Positions 50,801 through 60,709 of a DNA stretch of 64,000 bases are shown here, piece after piece. Each line of letters opens with the position of its first letter. Position 1 is the first letter of the stretch. The translations under genes and the position numbers were made by a program. Below the pieces are notes generated by a model. It ran no database searches, was not told where the DNA came from, and saw nothing but the letters and a program-made list of their open reading frames with translations. This DNA comes from Sergeia podlipaevii. Lineage: Eukaryota > Euglenozoa > Kinetoplastea > Trypanosomatida > Trypanosomatidae. The DNA lies in the NCBI GenBank assembly GCA_030849805.1, contig JASANZ010002240.1:1-64000 (forward strand). Reading direction: 5' to 3'.

Positions 50801-52401
50801 CTCCGCCCAGATCCAGAGGACGAGCCGCTGCCCGTCGACATCTTCCTTGGAACTGGAGAGAGGGACATGGAGAGTGCGCCGGCTGTGATCGTCGTCGCTG
50901 TGGTGGCAGCTGCCACTGTGGCCGCGGGAAGCATCGCTGAGTGATTCTTTACCTTCTCCTGTGTGTTCAGGGTGCGCGCAGAGGCTGGCACCTCGCGCTC
51001 AAATGCTGCCATCCCGCTTGGTCTGCCTCCGCCGCTGGGTCTCGCAGCCATCGCTGGCTGCGTGCTGTTCGAAACAGTAGTAGCAGCAGCAGCGGCCGAA
51101 GCCGCCGTCGTCGTACCTGGAGACATGGCAGTCGCTGGAGGGGCATAAAGAAGTCCATCCGCAAAGGATAAGGCTCGAGCAGCAGCAACAGCGCTAGCAC
51201 CAACGCTGGCGGCGTAAGATGTGTTGGCGCCGAAGGAGCTGGCACTCACACGCACCTCATCACACTCTCCGATATGGTCGTACTCTTCCACCGTCACGAT
51301 CATCTCGTTGCCACCATCCTCAGTATCGGCATCATCACTCCATGAGCTGATAGTCGCACGCAATGTCTCATGCTGTTGCTCGTTGCAGTAATGCTCAGCG
51401 TGCGCGTGACTCACGCGCGGCTGAACGCTCGCAGAGGCGGCAGTGCTTTCAATAGTCATACTGCGCGCGTTGAGGCTAACAGGCACCATCACCACACATT
51501 CTTCTTCCTCGTCATCCGCGTCTTCGTCACACTTCTCAGAAGAGTACTCCATGACGCCGTCACGGGTCATGTGGGACAGTCGTGGTTCGTCGGAGCGTCT
51601 GAGCGGCATCACGCCCGCACCGAGAGTGCTGGTACTACGGGACTTGGCATCCTGTACGCGTGCGTTCACAATCTGATTTGCGCTGCTGGCGGAGTGCTGC
51701 TGTAGCGCTGAGCTCTGATGGTGGTACTCGTGGCCGTGCTTGGACAGGGCCTGTTGTTGCTGCACATCCGGGTCAGAGTAGCACTTCCCGGCGGACTTAC
51801 GAGCACCAATGTTCTGGTAGTTACCAGCAGCATCCTCGCGTCTGAGGGCGGTCATCTCCGCCTTCACCCGCTGCAGTGATGTCAACTGCGCCGAGGTCCG
51901 CCCGCGGGAGCGCGAGTGGGACTGGGGGCTCGAACCGCGCTGCCTCTGCTGTGCCGCCATCATCAGCGCCGCTGGACGGAAAAAAGACTTCATGATGCGC
52001 TCTGCGCGAGGATCGCAGTATTCAATAATGCGTGCCGTCAAGTCACGGCCCTGCTTGGTATCCTCCAAGAGTCGCATCAGCGTCGGCGAGCGGTTGCACG
52101 AGCAGCAGAGCCACGCGCACCCATCTGCTGCGCGCGATGCCGGCGTTGGCTTCTCGCGGCAGCGGCGGCATATGGGATACTCACAACGTGGGCAAGCGCA
52201 CAGGCAACGTGGCGCTGTCGGCGAGACACGAAAATTCTTGGAGCAGCGTTGGCATCTCTGTGTTGTCAACGGGATGTTGCCTAACGCGGCACTGTTGGCT
52301 CCACCTGCGGTGTACGCAGCCGAGGACCCCGCATCTAACTCGGCATCCTCACGCTTAAAAAGGGCGGAGAAGCCCTTCTTGTCCTTGAACATAGAGAGCA
52401 T
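47830..52401 (-). CDS. Large zinc-cluster protein with RTxS repeats
   Basis: A 1523-residue protein. I start at the ATG 52401 (MLSMFKDKKGFSALF); the open frame above it is a (TH)n run encoded by a GT microsatellite. Residues 50-102 hold twelve cysteines in a FYVE/RING-like spacing (C50-x2-C53, then C66, C68, C70-x2-C73, C78-x2-C81, C95, C99, C100, C102), so a zinc-binding module is likely. The rest is disordered and Ser/Thr/Ala-rich, with an Asp/Glu-rich patch and many degenerate copies of a short motif R-[TS]-x-[ST]-[AN] (for example FARTQSAA, LARTRSANA, FTRTLSAN), mainly residues ~800-1200. Arg at -3 to Ser/Thr suits AGC-type kinases and 14-3-3 binding. Kinetoplastid cytoskeletal scaffolds have similar design, but family and role are unknown. 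Confidence 0.78.
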   Translation of the reverse strand: MLSMFKDKKGFSALFKREDAELDAGSSAAYTAGGANSAALGNIPLTTQRCQRCSKNFRVSPTAPRCLCACPRCEYPICRRCREKPTPASRAADGCAWLCCSCNRSPTLMRLLEDTKQGRDLTARIIEYCDPRAERIMKSFFRPAALMMAAQQRQRGSSPQSHSRSRGRTSAQLTSLQRVKAEMTALRREDAAGNYQNIGARKSAGKCYSDPDVQQQQALSKHGHEYHHQSSALQQHSASSANQIVNARVQDAKSRSTSTLGAGVMPLRRSDEPRLSHMTRDGVMEYSSEKCDEDADDEEEECVVMVPVSLNARSMTIESTAASASVQPRVSHAHAEHYCNEQQHETLRATISSWSDDADTEDGGNEMIVTVEEYDHIGECDEVRVSASSFGANTSYAASVGASAVAAARALSFADGLLYAPPATAMSPGTTTAASAAAAATTVSNSTQPAMAARPSGGGRPSGMAAFEREVPASARTLNTQEKVKNHSAMLPAATVAAATTATTITAGALSMSLSPVPRKMSTGSGSSSGSGRSESPAPRFPSFTEYLGDQALAAHQQCQKYGSQHYNKPQHQKLRSHDMIVSVSPCSDDCELVSHKDAVDDYEGDCTEVLDLGAKPMNVRNSIKNSTTPARLTVHHSRSQVKPGYVTPSSEKRRTSATAKIHKTASSYRRSLSSSGFKSRSVHATRHSARGTGLMSGRKNVSDSRGTSSTPHKLPIGAVWRGSSTAVSASRASGELHGVQTRQKLVKRSATAAAAGTALGGAHRTPLSTRTGGGALRPHGPPATAGAYHRTATATPSGRFVRLPSGIPGASGYQRTPSANGRLARTNSTANHFGRVNSGATHLARTANAQGHSAQPQRLGRTNSSAAYLMRTPLATSNRTGQPSQLQKFGRTASYSCGVTSRHPYAVSRGAADNVSAGETSRFARTQSAAAAPFARSATAGAGYYSGYSHVSGPSTSPQHKAGGGNTPRRQQYEQRVPLSRTFSGGYGYGYGATRGRGAASNVGGRGGSRGVAGPTSTGFTRTLSANPSYRRTATTAAGSTGGMLANARLARTRSANAPFTRTATTGRYGGGAAYYGNAYYRGAGAGGASASAATAGRPRTPLAGRPGATASSATGSGATRPFSRTASSAAGFNARATTPRQPRRGMPGSNSSSPSGVRGAAAHTQNSNYHEGRFMTPLQRTHTAVGTSGGGARRVETPKFTRTATRTNVSAAAAGRTFERIATRPRRSAQLIPGTSLFGATPRSIGATEHEPPVIDISTAAAVPTTISRGSLGRPSARAGSASAVGSVPLPSVDRGHGGAEPLSSPAARHDFVEATDGYESPVVSHRNTTASIGGLAYETPRDNSAGGGLVDAAPALLHIMRKRRMNPGGTTTTGTARGLSTPYSAASISRKTGTGVDGASSSIRRSSKGAATSTRPSAALSTVSTGSAVRGSTSAVPAARRSTDTVLSSSPFPTPRVGRRLKTPSVGGRSETASEGVFDRLSAPTASRATPKTKTVARKGTAAGAPSPLTRQTSRGAGHR

Positions 52402-52424
52402 GGCTGCAACGCACAATGCTAGGC

Positions 52425-52465
<41 letters not shown>

Positions 52466-53111
52466 CTGTGGCCAGTACTGATAAATTGTCTACTATGCTC
52501 AAAAGTAAGCACACACGCAGAAAAATAATAATAATAATAATGAAAAGAAAATGTATAAAGGTCTAGTGGTGTGTGGTAGAAGAGGTGAGGAATTGTTCTA
52601 ATATATATATAATTTTAAAGAGGTGTGCAGCTTTATGATCAAAGGCACAAATGCCTTCCCTGCTATCACTTCTAATCTAAAGACTGATCACAATAGCACA
52701 TGACAAGCAAAAGTCACATGCAATTTAAAAATAATAGCAAAGGAAAGGAAAGGAGATCAAAAAACGAGCTCAAAGTTGAGTAAGAATGACCGTGTCACAT
52801 CCATCGAACAAACCATCTACGTGCAAGGCACAAAAAAAAAAAGAAACACTTCGTACCGCTATTGCTGTTTGCGATTCTGTATACGAATGGATGCATCCAT
52901 TTTTCCTCTCTTACAACGATTAAATGATATAACCACAAAAACAAAAACATCACATCGTCATCACCACACCCACAACTACCACACATATCAATGACTTCAA
53001 CCTTCCCTTCGCCACCAAGCATTTACTGCGGGCACATCAAGGATAAAAAGAGAAGAAAAAAAAAACCGCACACACACACACAGAGAGAGATAAAAACGCA
53101 GCCAACAGAAA
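52402..53111. other. Intergenic with GT repeat
   Basis: Contains the GT repeat at about 52425-52456, an AAT repeat near 52526-52541, a TA tract near 52602-52610, an A-run near 52832-52841 and a CA repeat near 53070-53080. No gene seen. Confidence 0.6.
52425..52456. repeat. (GT)n microsatellite near a start codon
   Basis: GT repeat about 25 bases upstream of the ATG at 52401; read in frame on the minus strand it produces a His-Thr run above the chosen start. Confidence 0.85.
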
Positions 53112-53918
53112 TTAGAACCAGTGACCCCACATGAGAGAACGTCGTCCAAAAGAGTTGCCAGGCACCACGGCCATACGCTCCGCTAAACCCATCAAATAGC
53201 TCTGAGGGGGGTTGTACTTGGGCATCGGCGCAGCCTTCTCTGTTTTAGCGCGCACAGGTGCCTGCAGCCGGGGTTCCCACTTGCCGGCAACGAAGTTTCC
53301 GAGCATAGAAAGCTTCGGCCTATGAATATAGTACTTCTGGAGCGGTCGTGTTATCTCAGAGACAGGCCGGTTAGGGCGGAAGTAGTGATAGAGCGTAAAG
53401 GCAGAAGATGCCTTTCCACCAGCCGCGGTAGAGACCTCCTTCAGCGAAGACTCTGACCTCGTGTTCACCAGCGCACCTTCAAACGTGATGGCAAGGCACA
53501 GAAGTCGCAGGTCATCAGAGGCCAGCACACTCACACGTTGCACAGGTGCAATGAAGTTGCTCAAAGTGCCGTAGTACTGCAACGCAATCGGATCCGCCAC
53601 AGTGTGTTCAGTGAAGCCAGGCGGTAGTGACGTCGTCCTCGACCCCTGCGCAGCGCCGATAATATACACAAGCCCCGGAAGCACACGTAGGCGTTCTGTC
53701 TCAGACACCACAGGGTGTTGCATCGCGACAAGGTGAGGAACCGACGAGGTAGCAGCAAGAGTGAGCAACTGCTCGTACTGTGGAGCAAGATGCATGTGCA
53801 GAGCGGGAGTCTCGTGATTCATGATTTCCCACGGCAGCTTATTATAAGAAACCAAAGAAGGATACTTGATGCTGAGGCGGTAGTTACGCCCAAGTATACG
53901 CGAAGAAACACGCAGCAT
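53112..53918 (-). CDS. Probable mitochondrial protein, unknown family
   Basis: A 268-residue protein, ATG at 53918. The first ~25 residues (MLRVSSRILGRNYRLSIKY) are basic and free of acidic residues, typical of a mitochondrial presequence. The middle is a mixed alpha/beta domain with LPGLVYIIGAAQGSR and LRLLCLAITFEGALV. The C-terminal third is basic and Pro-rich (RPLQKYYIHRPKLSMLGNF, then APVRAKTEKAAPMPKYNP) and ends RRSLMWGHWF. No membrane span. Basic, Pro-rich extensions round a compact core are common in kinetoplastid mitoribosomal and RNA-processing proteins, so that is my best guess, without a family match. Confidence 0.72.
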   Translation of the reverse strand: MLRVSSRILGRNYRLSIKYPSLVSYNKLPWEIMNHETPALHMHLAPQYEQLLTLAATSSVPHLVAMQHPVVSETERLRVLPGLVYIIGAAQGSRTTSLPPGFTEHTVADPIALQYYGTLSNFIAPVQRVSVLASDDLRLLCLAITFEGALVNTRSESSLKEVSTAAGGKASSAFTLYHYFRPNRPVSEITRPLQKYYIHRPKLSMLGNFVAGKWEPRLQAPVRAKTEKAAPMPKYNPPQSYLMGLAERMAVVPGNSFGRRSLMWGHWF

Positions 53919-54707
53919 CTTGACTACACACTAAAGAAAAACAAAACTAAGATGTAAAGAGAAAAAAAAGACTGTACGCTCAGTCTTTGATAAAAAACAA
54001 AGTGAGTTGCTATTACCTCAAACTCACAGAAACCTACCCCAATGGGCTTTGCTCACGCATGCACAGAGAAAGAGAAAATAGCAACAAAAAAAGAGAAGAA
54101 AAAAAAGAGCAATTAGTGTAATTAAGATAAAACTAGAAAATGGTGGGAGGAGAGGGAGGAAGCAAATATAATCTCCAGAGGAACACAGACACACACACAC
54201 ACAAAAAAGAAAATTAGATGCTTATTTGTTATCTATTTTTATTTATTTATTTCCTCATTCCAAAAAAATATATATCAGAATGGTTCATGTGTGTGTGGAC
54301 AATACAATCACCTCGCGTAAAGCGTGGTTCATCAGTACGTAGCAAATATCAACGAATAGTACAAGTGTGCATGTGCGCCTGATTCGACATACATATGTAT
54401 TCATTCATTCATTCTTTTCGCTTTCTCCTCTCCACTGACACCATAGCAGCTGAGAAAATAAGAAGTACGCACAGATGTGAAAGCAATAAGATGTACAAAG
54501 AAAAAAATCTACAAGAAAAAAAAATAAGATAATAAAAAGAAAAGAAAGGAAAGGCCACTATCAAAACACAGATAGTAAACACAAGGATCACAGTGCAAGT
54601 TGTCTCTCTCTATTCAAAAAAAAAAAAAATGTCAGGCAAAGACTAAAAATATATAAAATAATGCCCACAATAGCACAAAACACAAAAAGGGGAATTAAGA
54701 AGTGCTA
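53919..54707. other. Intergenic, AT-rich
   Basis: A-rich stretches near 54080-54110 and 54510-54560, CA repeat near 54188-54202, a run of ATTC repeats near 54400-54413 and an A-run near 54617-54629 close to the downstream stop. No gene seen. Confidence 0.6.
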
Positions 54708-56756
54708 CTAATCAGATTCTTCGCCCTCGTCCTCTTCGCTCCTCACCAACGCCGTCACGCCTGATAATATGTCGCGAATCATCTCCCGCGAAGGTTCTGG
54801 CACCTTAGCTCCAGACCCGCTGTCATCAGGAATACAGTAGCGCACAAGCATGTCCACGACGGTACGGTGGCGAACAATGCATTCCCGTAGTCGTCCCACG
54901 GTCGCCCGCAGCACATCACTTTCCGAATAGCTCTCTTCAAGCTGAGCACGCATATCGCGTACGTTGGAGGTTTGTCGATTGAGTTGCGCAAGCACGCGGC
55001 GGTACTCCTCCCTAGCTGCATCCAACTCACAAGCAGCGTCCCTGTTTGAGGGATTCTCTCCTTCATCCTCTACCTCTTCGCCCACACTGCGACGAGCACT
55101 GAGGCTCCGTTCTCTACTTACACGCTCAGCCACTTCAGTCGCATGCAGCTTGTGAAGCAATCCAGCGTTGTCCACGGCCACCCGATCGTAGTGGCGCATG
55201 AGCTCATCCTTCTCATCTCTCACCCGCGCGCACTCCGCCTGCACTGCAGACCTCCTTTCCTCCAGCTCCTCGCACTGTGTCTTAAGCGCAGCGTTCTCGT
55301 CGCTGAGCCGCTTCAGCAGCGCTGCGGCGGTCTCCATCTCTCGTTTCATCATCGCCACCTTTTCCTCCGTAGCCTCATTCACAACGGCACCACGCGACTG
55401 CACGAGGGATGGCTGCAGCTCGCGCTCCAAGGTGGCGCCAGCCGCGGCATCATTCAACAACTGCGCTATCACATCCGCATCGCTGCTCACCAACTGCGCC
55501 AGAGCATTCGACACCTGCGCACACAATGCACGCCGCTCCTGCGCAATGACCTCCTCGTCATCACCTTCATCACCATGAAGCTCCTCGTGAGGGTGATAGA
55601 TATCTGAGGTCGTAGTTCGGTAGTTCGGTCCCCACTGCTGCTTGTGCTGCTGCGATTGCTGCCGATGCTGACACATCATCAAATGCGACTGTAAGCACAC
55701 AAGTGCGGCCTGAGCCCCCGCGCACGCATCAATTGCGGCGCGGTTCACCTCAGAGCTGCGCCGTGGCTCCCGCTCATCCTCAAAAGCAGAAACGGACTCA
55801 AAACGCCGCCGACGCGCCTCTACAAGAAACCTCATCCACCGCAACGATATAGGAGCAATGACCTCCTCGGCAGAGCATGCGGAAGGCAGCACAAGCGGGA
55901 GGGAAATAGTCGTGAGCCTGGAAACATTATGGCTCACCTTCTCTCCTCTTGCGTTTCCATCAGCGCTGTCATTCTCCTCGTCCTCGTCGTTGCCAGTAAA
56001 AGTTAGTAGGTCAATTTCTTCCAGCAGTGTAGCGAGTTTCTTGTTGTAAACACCAGCGCCTTCTCCGTTCGGTAGACACACATCATTGAAGCTGCTGTTG
56101 TTATTGGCGGCATCAGTTGCGGAATCCACATCAGCCTCTTCGTCGCTTCTGTTCTCCTTGCATACCTCCTCCGCATGCCCTCTTCCATTACTGCCCTCGC
56201 GCAACAAGCAGAGGAGGTCCTGGCACTCAGACAAGTACTTGTTCCCACTTAGAGCGCTCCTACCGTCTCTCAGCGAGGTCACCGGAGACGTAGCAGGCCG
56301 CTCCAACTGCTGTTGCTGTTGTGACAATGATTGTGACTGCTGCTGCCGCCCCCTTGCGTCTTCTTCAGGATACGTAGGAAGAAAAATAGGACAGTTGCGT
56401 CGTGATGGTGGTAGTGGAATTGCTTGCGCAGATAAAGAAGAGGAAGGCAACACGGTCGTTGTCGCTAATCCAGTAGATTGTATCTCTGGCACACGTACCA
56501 CTACACCACCTTTACCGCCACGCAATGCCCCGCCATCCTCGCGCTGCACTGCATTCGGCAAACACTCCCTACACGGTCCGCTAGTCGTGTCACGACCGCT
56601 TGAATAGCTGTCATTCACTACTACTGATTTGCGTGGAGACAACGCGTGCCGATGAAGTCCTTTTGCCTGCTGTGTAGTGCCGTAGCTTGACGGAGGTGGC
56701 GCCTCACGCACAGGGTAGTCCACCTTTGGGTAGGGTGTACAATGCACGAAAGCCAT
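54708..56756 (-). CDS. Hypothetical coiled-coil protein
   Basis: A 682-residue protein. I take the ATG at 56756 (MAFVHCTPYPKVDYP); nine more codons from an ATG at 56783 are possible. The first ~330 residues are disordered, with Gln and Ser runs and an acidic patch (TGNDEDEENDSADGN). Residues ~340-400 contain a Gln/His-rich linker (HRQQSQQHKQQWG). From about residue 460 to 660 heptad-like helices dominate (RLSDENAALKTQCEELEERR, then VRDEKDELMRHYDRV), giving a long coiled coil, and the protein ends in an acidic tail (SEEDEGEESD). A structural or cytoskeletal role is plausible. I see no kinesin, dynein or intraflagellar-transport signature. Confidence 0.75.
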   Translation of the reverse strand: MAFVHCTPYPKVDYPVREAPPPSSYGTTQQAKGLHRHALSPRKSVVVNDSYSSGRDTTSGPCRECLPNAVQREDGGALRGGKGGVVVRVPEIQSTGLATTTVLPSSSLSAQAIPLPPSRRNCPIFLPTYPEEDARGRQQQSQSLSQQQQQLERPATSPVTSLRDGRSALSGNKYLSECQDLLCLLREGSNGRGHAEEVCKENRSDEEADVDSATDAANNNSSFNDVCLPNGEGAGVYNKKLATLLEEIDLLTFTGNDEDEENDSADGNARGEKVSHNVSRLTTISLPLVLPSACSAEEVIAPISLRWMRFLVEARRRRFESVSAFEDEREPRRSSEVNRAAIDACAGAQAALVCLQSHLMMCQHRQQSQQHKQQWGPNYRTTTSDIYHPHEELHGDEGDDEEVIAQERRALCAQVSNALAQLVSSDADVIAQLLNDAAAGATLERELQPSLVQSRGAVVNEATEEKVAMMKREMETAAALLKRLSDENAALKTQCEELEERRSAVQAECARVRDEKDELMRHYDRVAVDNAGLLHKLHATEVAERVSRERSLSARRSVGEEVEDEGENPSNRDAACELDAAREEYRRVLAQLNRQTSNVRDMRAQLEESYSESDVLRATVGRLRECIVRHRTVVDMLVRYCIPDDSGSGAKVPEPSREMIRDILSGVTALVRSEEDEGEESD

Positions 56757-58643
56757 TTGTAAATAGAAAAGTCGAGCAGCCACCAGATAAATTTATTTTG
56801 TAAGAAAAGAGAGACAATAAATGCGTCTGTGCGTGAACGTACACGCAAACCTTTAAAAAAAAGCTTTCTTGATTAGCAAAACATTAAATTTTTGAAAAAC
56901 AAAAGAAGGGGAAAAAATAATATAAGATAGTAACCATTTCATCACACAAGTATGACAACACAACAATACGTTTAGCAATCAAAAGAAATATAGACATTTT
57001 TTTTTTTAATGGGTCTCTTTTGTTTTCATGTTCTGCATCAATAGAAAAAAAAAAAGAAAAGAAGGAATCAAATGCATTTTCTTTTTTGTGTGTGTGGCAA
57101 ACATATTAAGAAGAGAAGAAGAAGCTGTGCGCTATTTTCACTTTTTATGCACGTTGAAATAACCTCCAACTGGCACTTTTCTCTTTCGTGAATCCATTTC
57201 CCTTTTTCCCCTTTTATATATATAAAAAGAAAGTCTCCATCATTTTTGCTTTGAAATATATTTCCTTATATGAATGTATATGTGCATATATGTGCGTGTG
57301 TGTGCGTGTGTGTAACCTCCGAGAGCACGTTTCCATTTGCCCTTTAAAAAAATAATATCAAAAAGTATAAAACGTTGTTACTAGAAAAAAATAAAGCATC
57401 GTTTTTGTATGCACTACTAGTTTCCCCACTATGTATGTAATTCTATTTCTCTTCATATTAGCCTGTTTTTGCATACACACAGACACACACACAGACACAC
57501 ACACTCACACACATACGTATCTCACAGAGCCAATCCACCTCCCTCATCTGCGTCACATCATCCACTTTTCGTCGCTATTCTCAGTTACGATTATGTTTAA
57601 CTTGCCATCCTTCTCTCTCCCATCCTCGTCACATAACAAAAAAGGATGCCTCCTCCCCTCCACCACCACGCTCGCCTCATCTCCTCTCACAGATATCAGA
57701 CATATGCACATACTGCCATTCTGCCGCTTCGCGTGCTATGACTCGTTCTCCAGTACACTATTTGAACCTCTCTCGTGCATCATGTAGAGACACATCCTTC
57801 GTCAGCAAAAAAAAAGTATTGTAAATAGAGAAAACCAAAAATAATAAAAAATGAGACAAGGAAAACAGCACGAAAGAGACGGAGCATCTCAAGTTACATG
57901 TACATAACACCTATAGGTAATTACTTAGCAATCAACCATACCCACACTACAGCATTCAGCAAGCATTCACAACAGAATATCATCAGAGTGGATCGCTCGC
58001 CGTACAGCACGTTTCGAAGAACAAGATGATAGTAGTAGATAAAGGCAAAGAAAAAATGCTTTGAGGGAGAAAAAGAATCATTTTTAAAAAAATGTGGAGC
58101 AAACACTAAAACCAGAACCATAGTAACCATAAAGCACACAGAACCTCAAGTACAAAGGACAGAAGCGTATGTGAAAAACACGAAAAAATGAATAGAAAAA
58201 AAAAGCAGAAAAGCGAACATCAACGTAGGCAGATTATCATGAGAAGTAAAAGTGAAAACAAGGGAAGTCTCCATATGTGAAAAAAAAGAGAAAAAAGTAA
58301 CAAATAAAAAATGAAACTTTGAGGGGTAACACAAGTGAAAGTGAGCACAAGAGAAGATAAAGGAAGGGAACCACACCATGGGCACAAATATATATATATA
58401 TATATATATATTAAAAAAAAACTCTACGTTCTCGAGAACAGCGCAGCAGCGTTCATAAATATTGGCGTGCACACGCACCCCCCCCCCTACACACACACCA
58501 ATAATAAGTATGACCACATTGTAGGCAGGTACGCCACCTCCAGGTGTCGCGTGCTTCAAAAGAACAGAAGAAAAAAAAAGATACCGCAACTGTTGCTTCA
58601 AACGAGAAGAAAGAAACGGAGCAAAAAAAAATAATAACACCTC
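56757..58643. other. Long intergenic region
   Basis: About 1.9 kb. AT-rich with T-run near 56998-57009, GT stretches near 57295-57312, a CA repeat near 57476-57512, A-runs near 57806-57813 and a TA repeat at 58387-58411. A less AT-rich, pyrimidine-rich patch on the plus strand at 57530-57790 is open for 118 codons, but its His-Thr run and composition look like spacer. I see no supported gene. Confidence 0.55.
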
Positions 58644-60709
58644 TCAGAGACAATATATATATGAATGCGACTGCTGTGACGTCACCGGTATCTTCTTTTC
58701 TTCGAACCACCTTTGAAGACAAGGGAAAAAATCATCTGGATAAACCTCCACCTTCCCAATATCCGTTATCGCGTTAAGAAGCGTCCGCCAACGCACAACA
58801 CGCATCACTGACAGCTGCGCATCGCCGCCGTTGAGCTTGAGCTGCGCGCTGCACTCCTCGTCTGCCCAGAGCTCGCAGCAGCTGTCACTGCCATAGACAA
58901 AGGAAAGGAAGACATTGACGGAGGGGATGAAACACACCCGGCATGCGCAGTGGCGTAAGGGCTGCTGCCTCGTCCGCGTGCACTGCTGGGGCGAGAGAAC
59001 GATGATAACATCGAGGCAGGACGCTGGTGAGCTGACAGCGGTGACGGCGGAACCATCTGCTGGCCTGAGTACCGGATTGGACGTGCTACACCACGTTGAA
59101 AGGGTGAATGTTGAGCCTGGTTATGGAGAAAAAGAGAGTGGGTGGATGGTGGCGCCTGAGTACGAGACACACATGTCCCCGTCGCTGCTTTGATTTTCGA
59201 CGGCACCAAAAGTTTCACCACCTTTCCCGGCGCTGGGCCAAGATCCCGAGAGAACTCCTGGTGATGCTTCGCCACGTACTCCTTCGCAATCTTTACATTC
59301 TCAAAACAAACAAAGAAGACCATGCACAGTGTCGGAGCTTGCGGCTTGGCCACTTCCACCAGAGCGCTGCCCGACCCACTTCGGCGCATGCCGCCGCTCG
59401 GCCAGCTGTTCAGCGGTGAAGGAGACGTCGGCGATCTGGCAAGTGACGAAGCAGCATGGCCATCACCATTCTGGCCTGACCCCACCAATAAACTCGAAGG
59501 CGCGCCTCCCGAAACACAGCGGTCCTCCGTGACCGCATCCCGCTTGCCAGCGCCGACCGAGTAATGGTTTTCTCCTGCAGAACGTCTCACACTGCCGCTA
59601 CTTTCCGTCCCTTCCAGCATACTAGCAGGCGGGCTTGGAGTGTCGTGGCTCGCTCCCTTCCCTCCCTCCTTCACAGAGCCGCCGCCACAGGACCCTGTGT
59701 CTTTGCCATGTGCAGCTGTACTGCCAGCGCCGACAGCTCCGTGATGCATGACCACGTCCCGCACGAGACCGACGTGTTGTTCGAAATAGTGTTGTACCAC
59801 TGCAGTGTTAGCAACACATGATAAATTACGCACGACAACACTCAGTTGTGAGTATCGCTTGCCCCTCTCCTGAGAGTCCATGGACTCCTGAAACGTCCGC
59901 AGCGCCTCGATAAAGCCAATATTTGGATCTATGCAGGGGCGTAGACGTGACACGTACTGCAGCGCCTCCGCGACAGACCATCCATTGCGGTATATCAAGT
60001 AGGCTAACACAACAGTGGGGGAGCGGCTGCGGCCCTGCTGGCAGTGCACAAGGACACGCGGTGTCACTGCCTCGCCAAGCTCCTTCGCTTTAAAGTACTT
60101 CTGCCTCACACGTTCAATAACCTCTCGTGTTGGTCCAAAAAATTGGGCAATATTCGCACCCGCGTGATCCTCCACGCGGAACGGCACCACCTCCACAGTA
60201 CGATCGACAGACCAGTACTCTTCAGTCGACACATTGACAATACATTTGATGTGGTTTCGGGCAATGAACTCAGCATCCTGCGCGTCGTGCACGCCGCCGA
60301 GAAACAAAAAGTCTAATATCCTTGTCGCCCCACGTGGACGCTGATTAGCAGCTCCACTCGGTCTTAAACTCCTGCCTGCACTACTGAAGCGTACGCTAGT
60401 GGTGGGAGAAACAAGAGGGGACCGTGTGGCGGCGTTAAATCCGTCAAGGTGACGAATATTGACCATTTTGCCATCACCGCTATCACCTACCAAGTGAATA
60501 CGTCGCGACCTTTTAGGAGCAATGTTGGCGGTCACACTACCTCCGCGTGGTACGGCGCGAGCTGGGGTAGCTGGTGTACTCGCTGTGGTGCCATTATGGT
60601 TGCTGTTGCCACCTTGCTCATGATTCGCCGTACATGCATGTAGCCCCAGGGAAGCAGTGACAGGCATCCCTATAGGTCGACTAGCGCCAGCGCTGCCGCT
60701 GGTTGACAT
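58644..60709 (-). CDS. Dual-specificity phosphatase fused to a split RRM-like domain; 3' end apparently frameshifted
   Basis: ATG at 60709; the uninterrupted frame ends at 58805 after 634 residues. Residues ~130-275 form a dual-specificity phosphatase: ILDFLFLGGVHDAQDAE, the general-acid loop VEDHAGAN and the P-loop HCQQGRSRS with catalytic C223. It should remove phosphate from Tyr and Ser/Thr residues. Residues ~288-326 begin an RRM-like fold (SVVVRNL as RNP2). After a Ser/Gly insert of ~120 residues the fold resumes near residue 455 with MVFFVCFEN (RNP1-like), a helix and KVVKLLVPS. From about 58937 a second frame, open from ~59120 to 58644, shows strongly GC-ending codons and a folded-looking sequence (RWRTLLNAITDIGKVEVY). 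This suggests the true C-terminus lies there, with the shift near the CA repeat 58933-58937. Confidence 0.8.

Noticed and set aside
57431..57787. Plus-strand open frame of 118 codons
   Set aside because: Begins in AT-rich spacer, includes a His-Thr run from a CA repeat, and would be the only plus-strand gene in the array.
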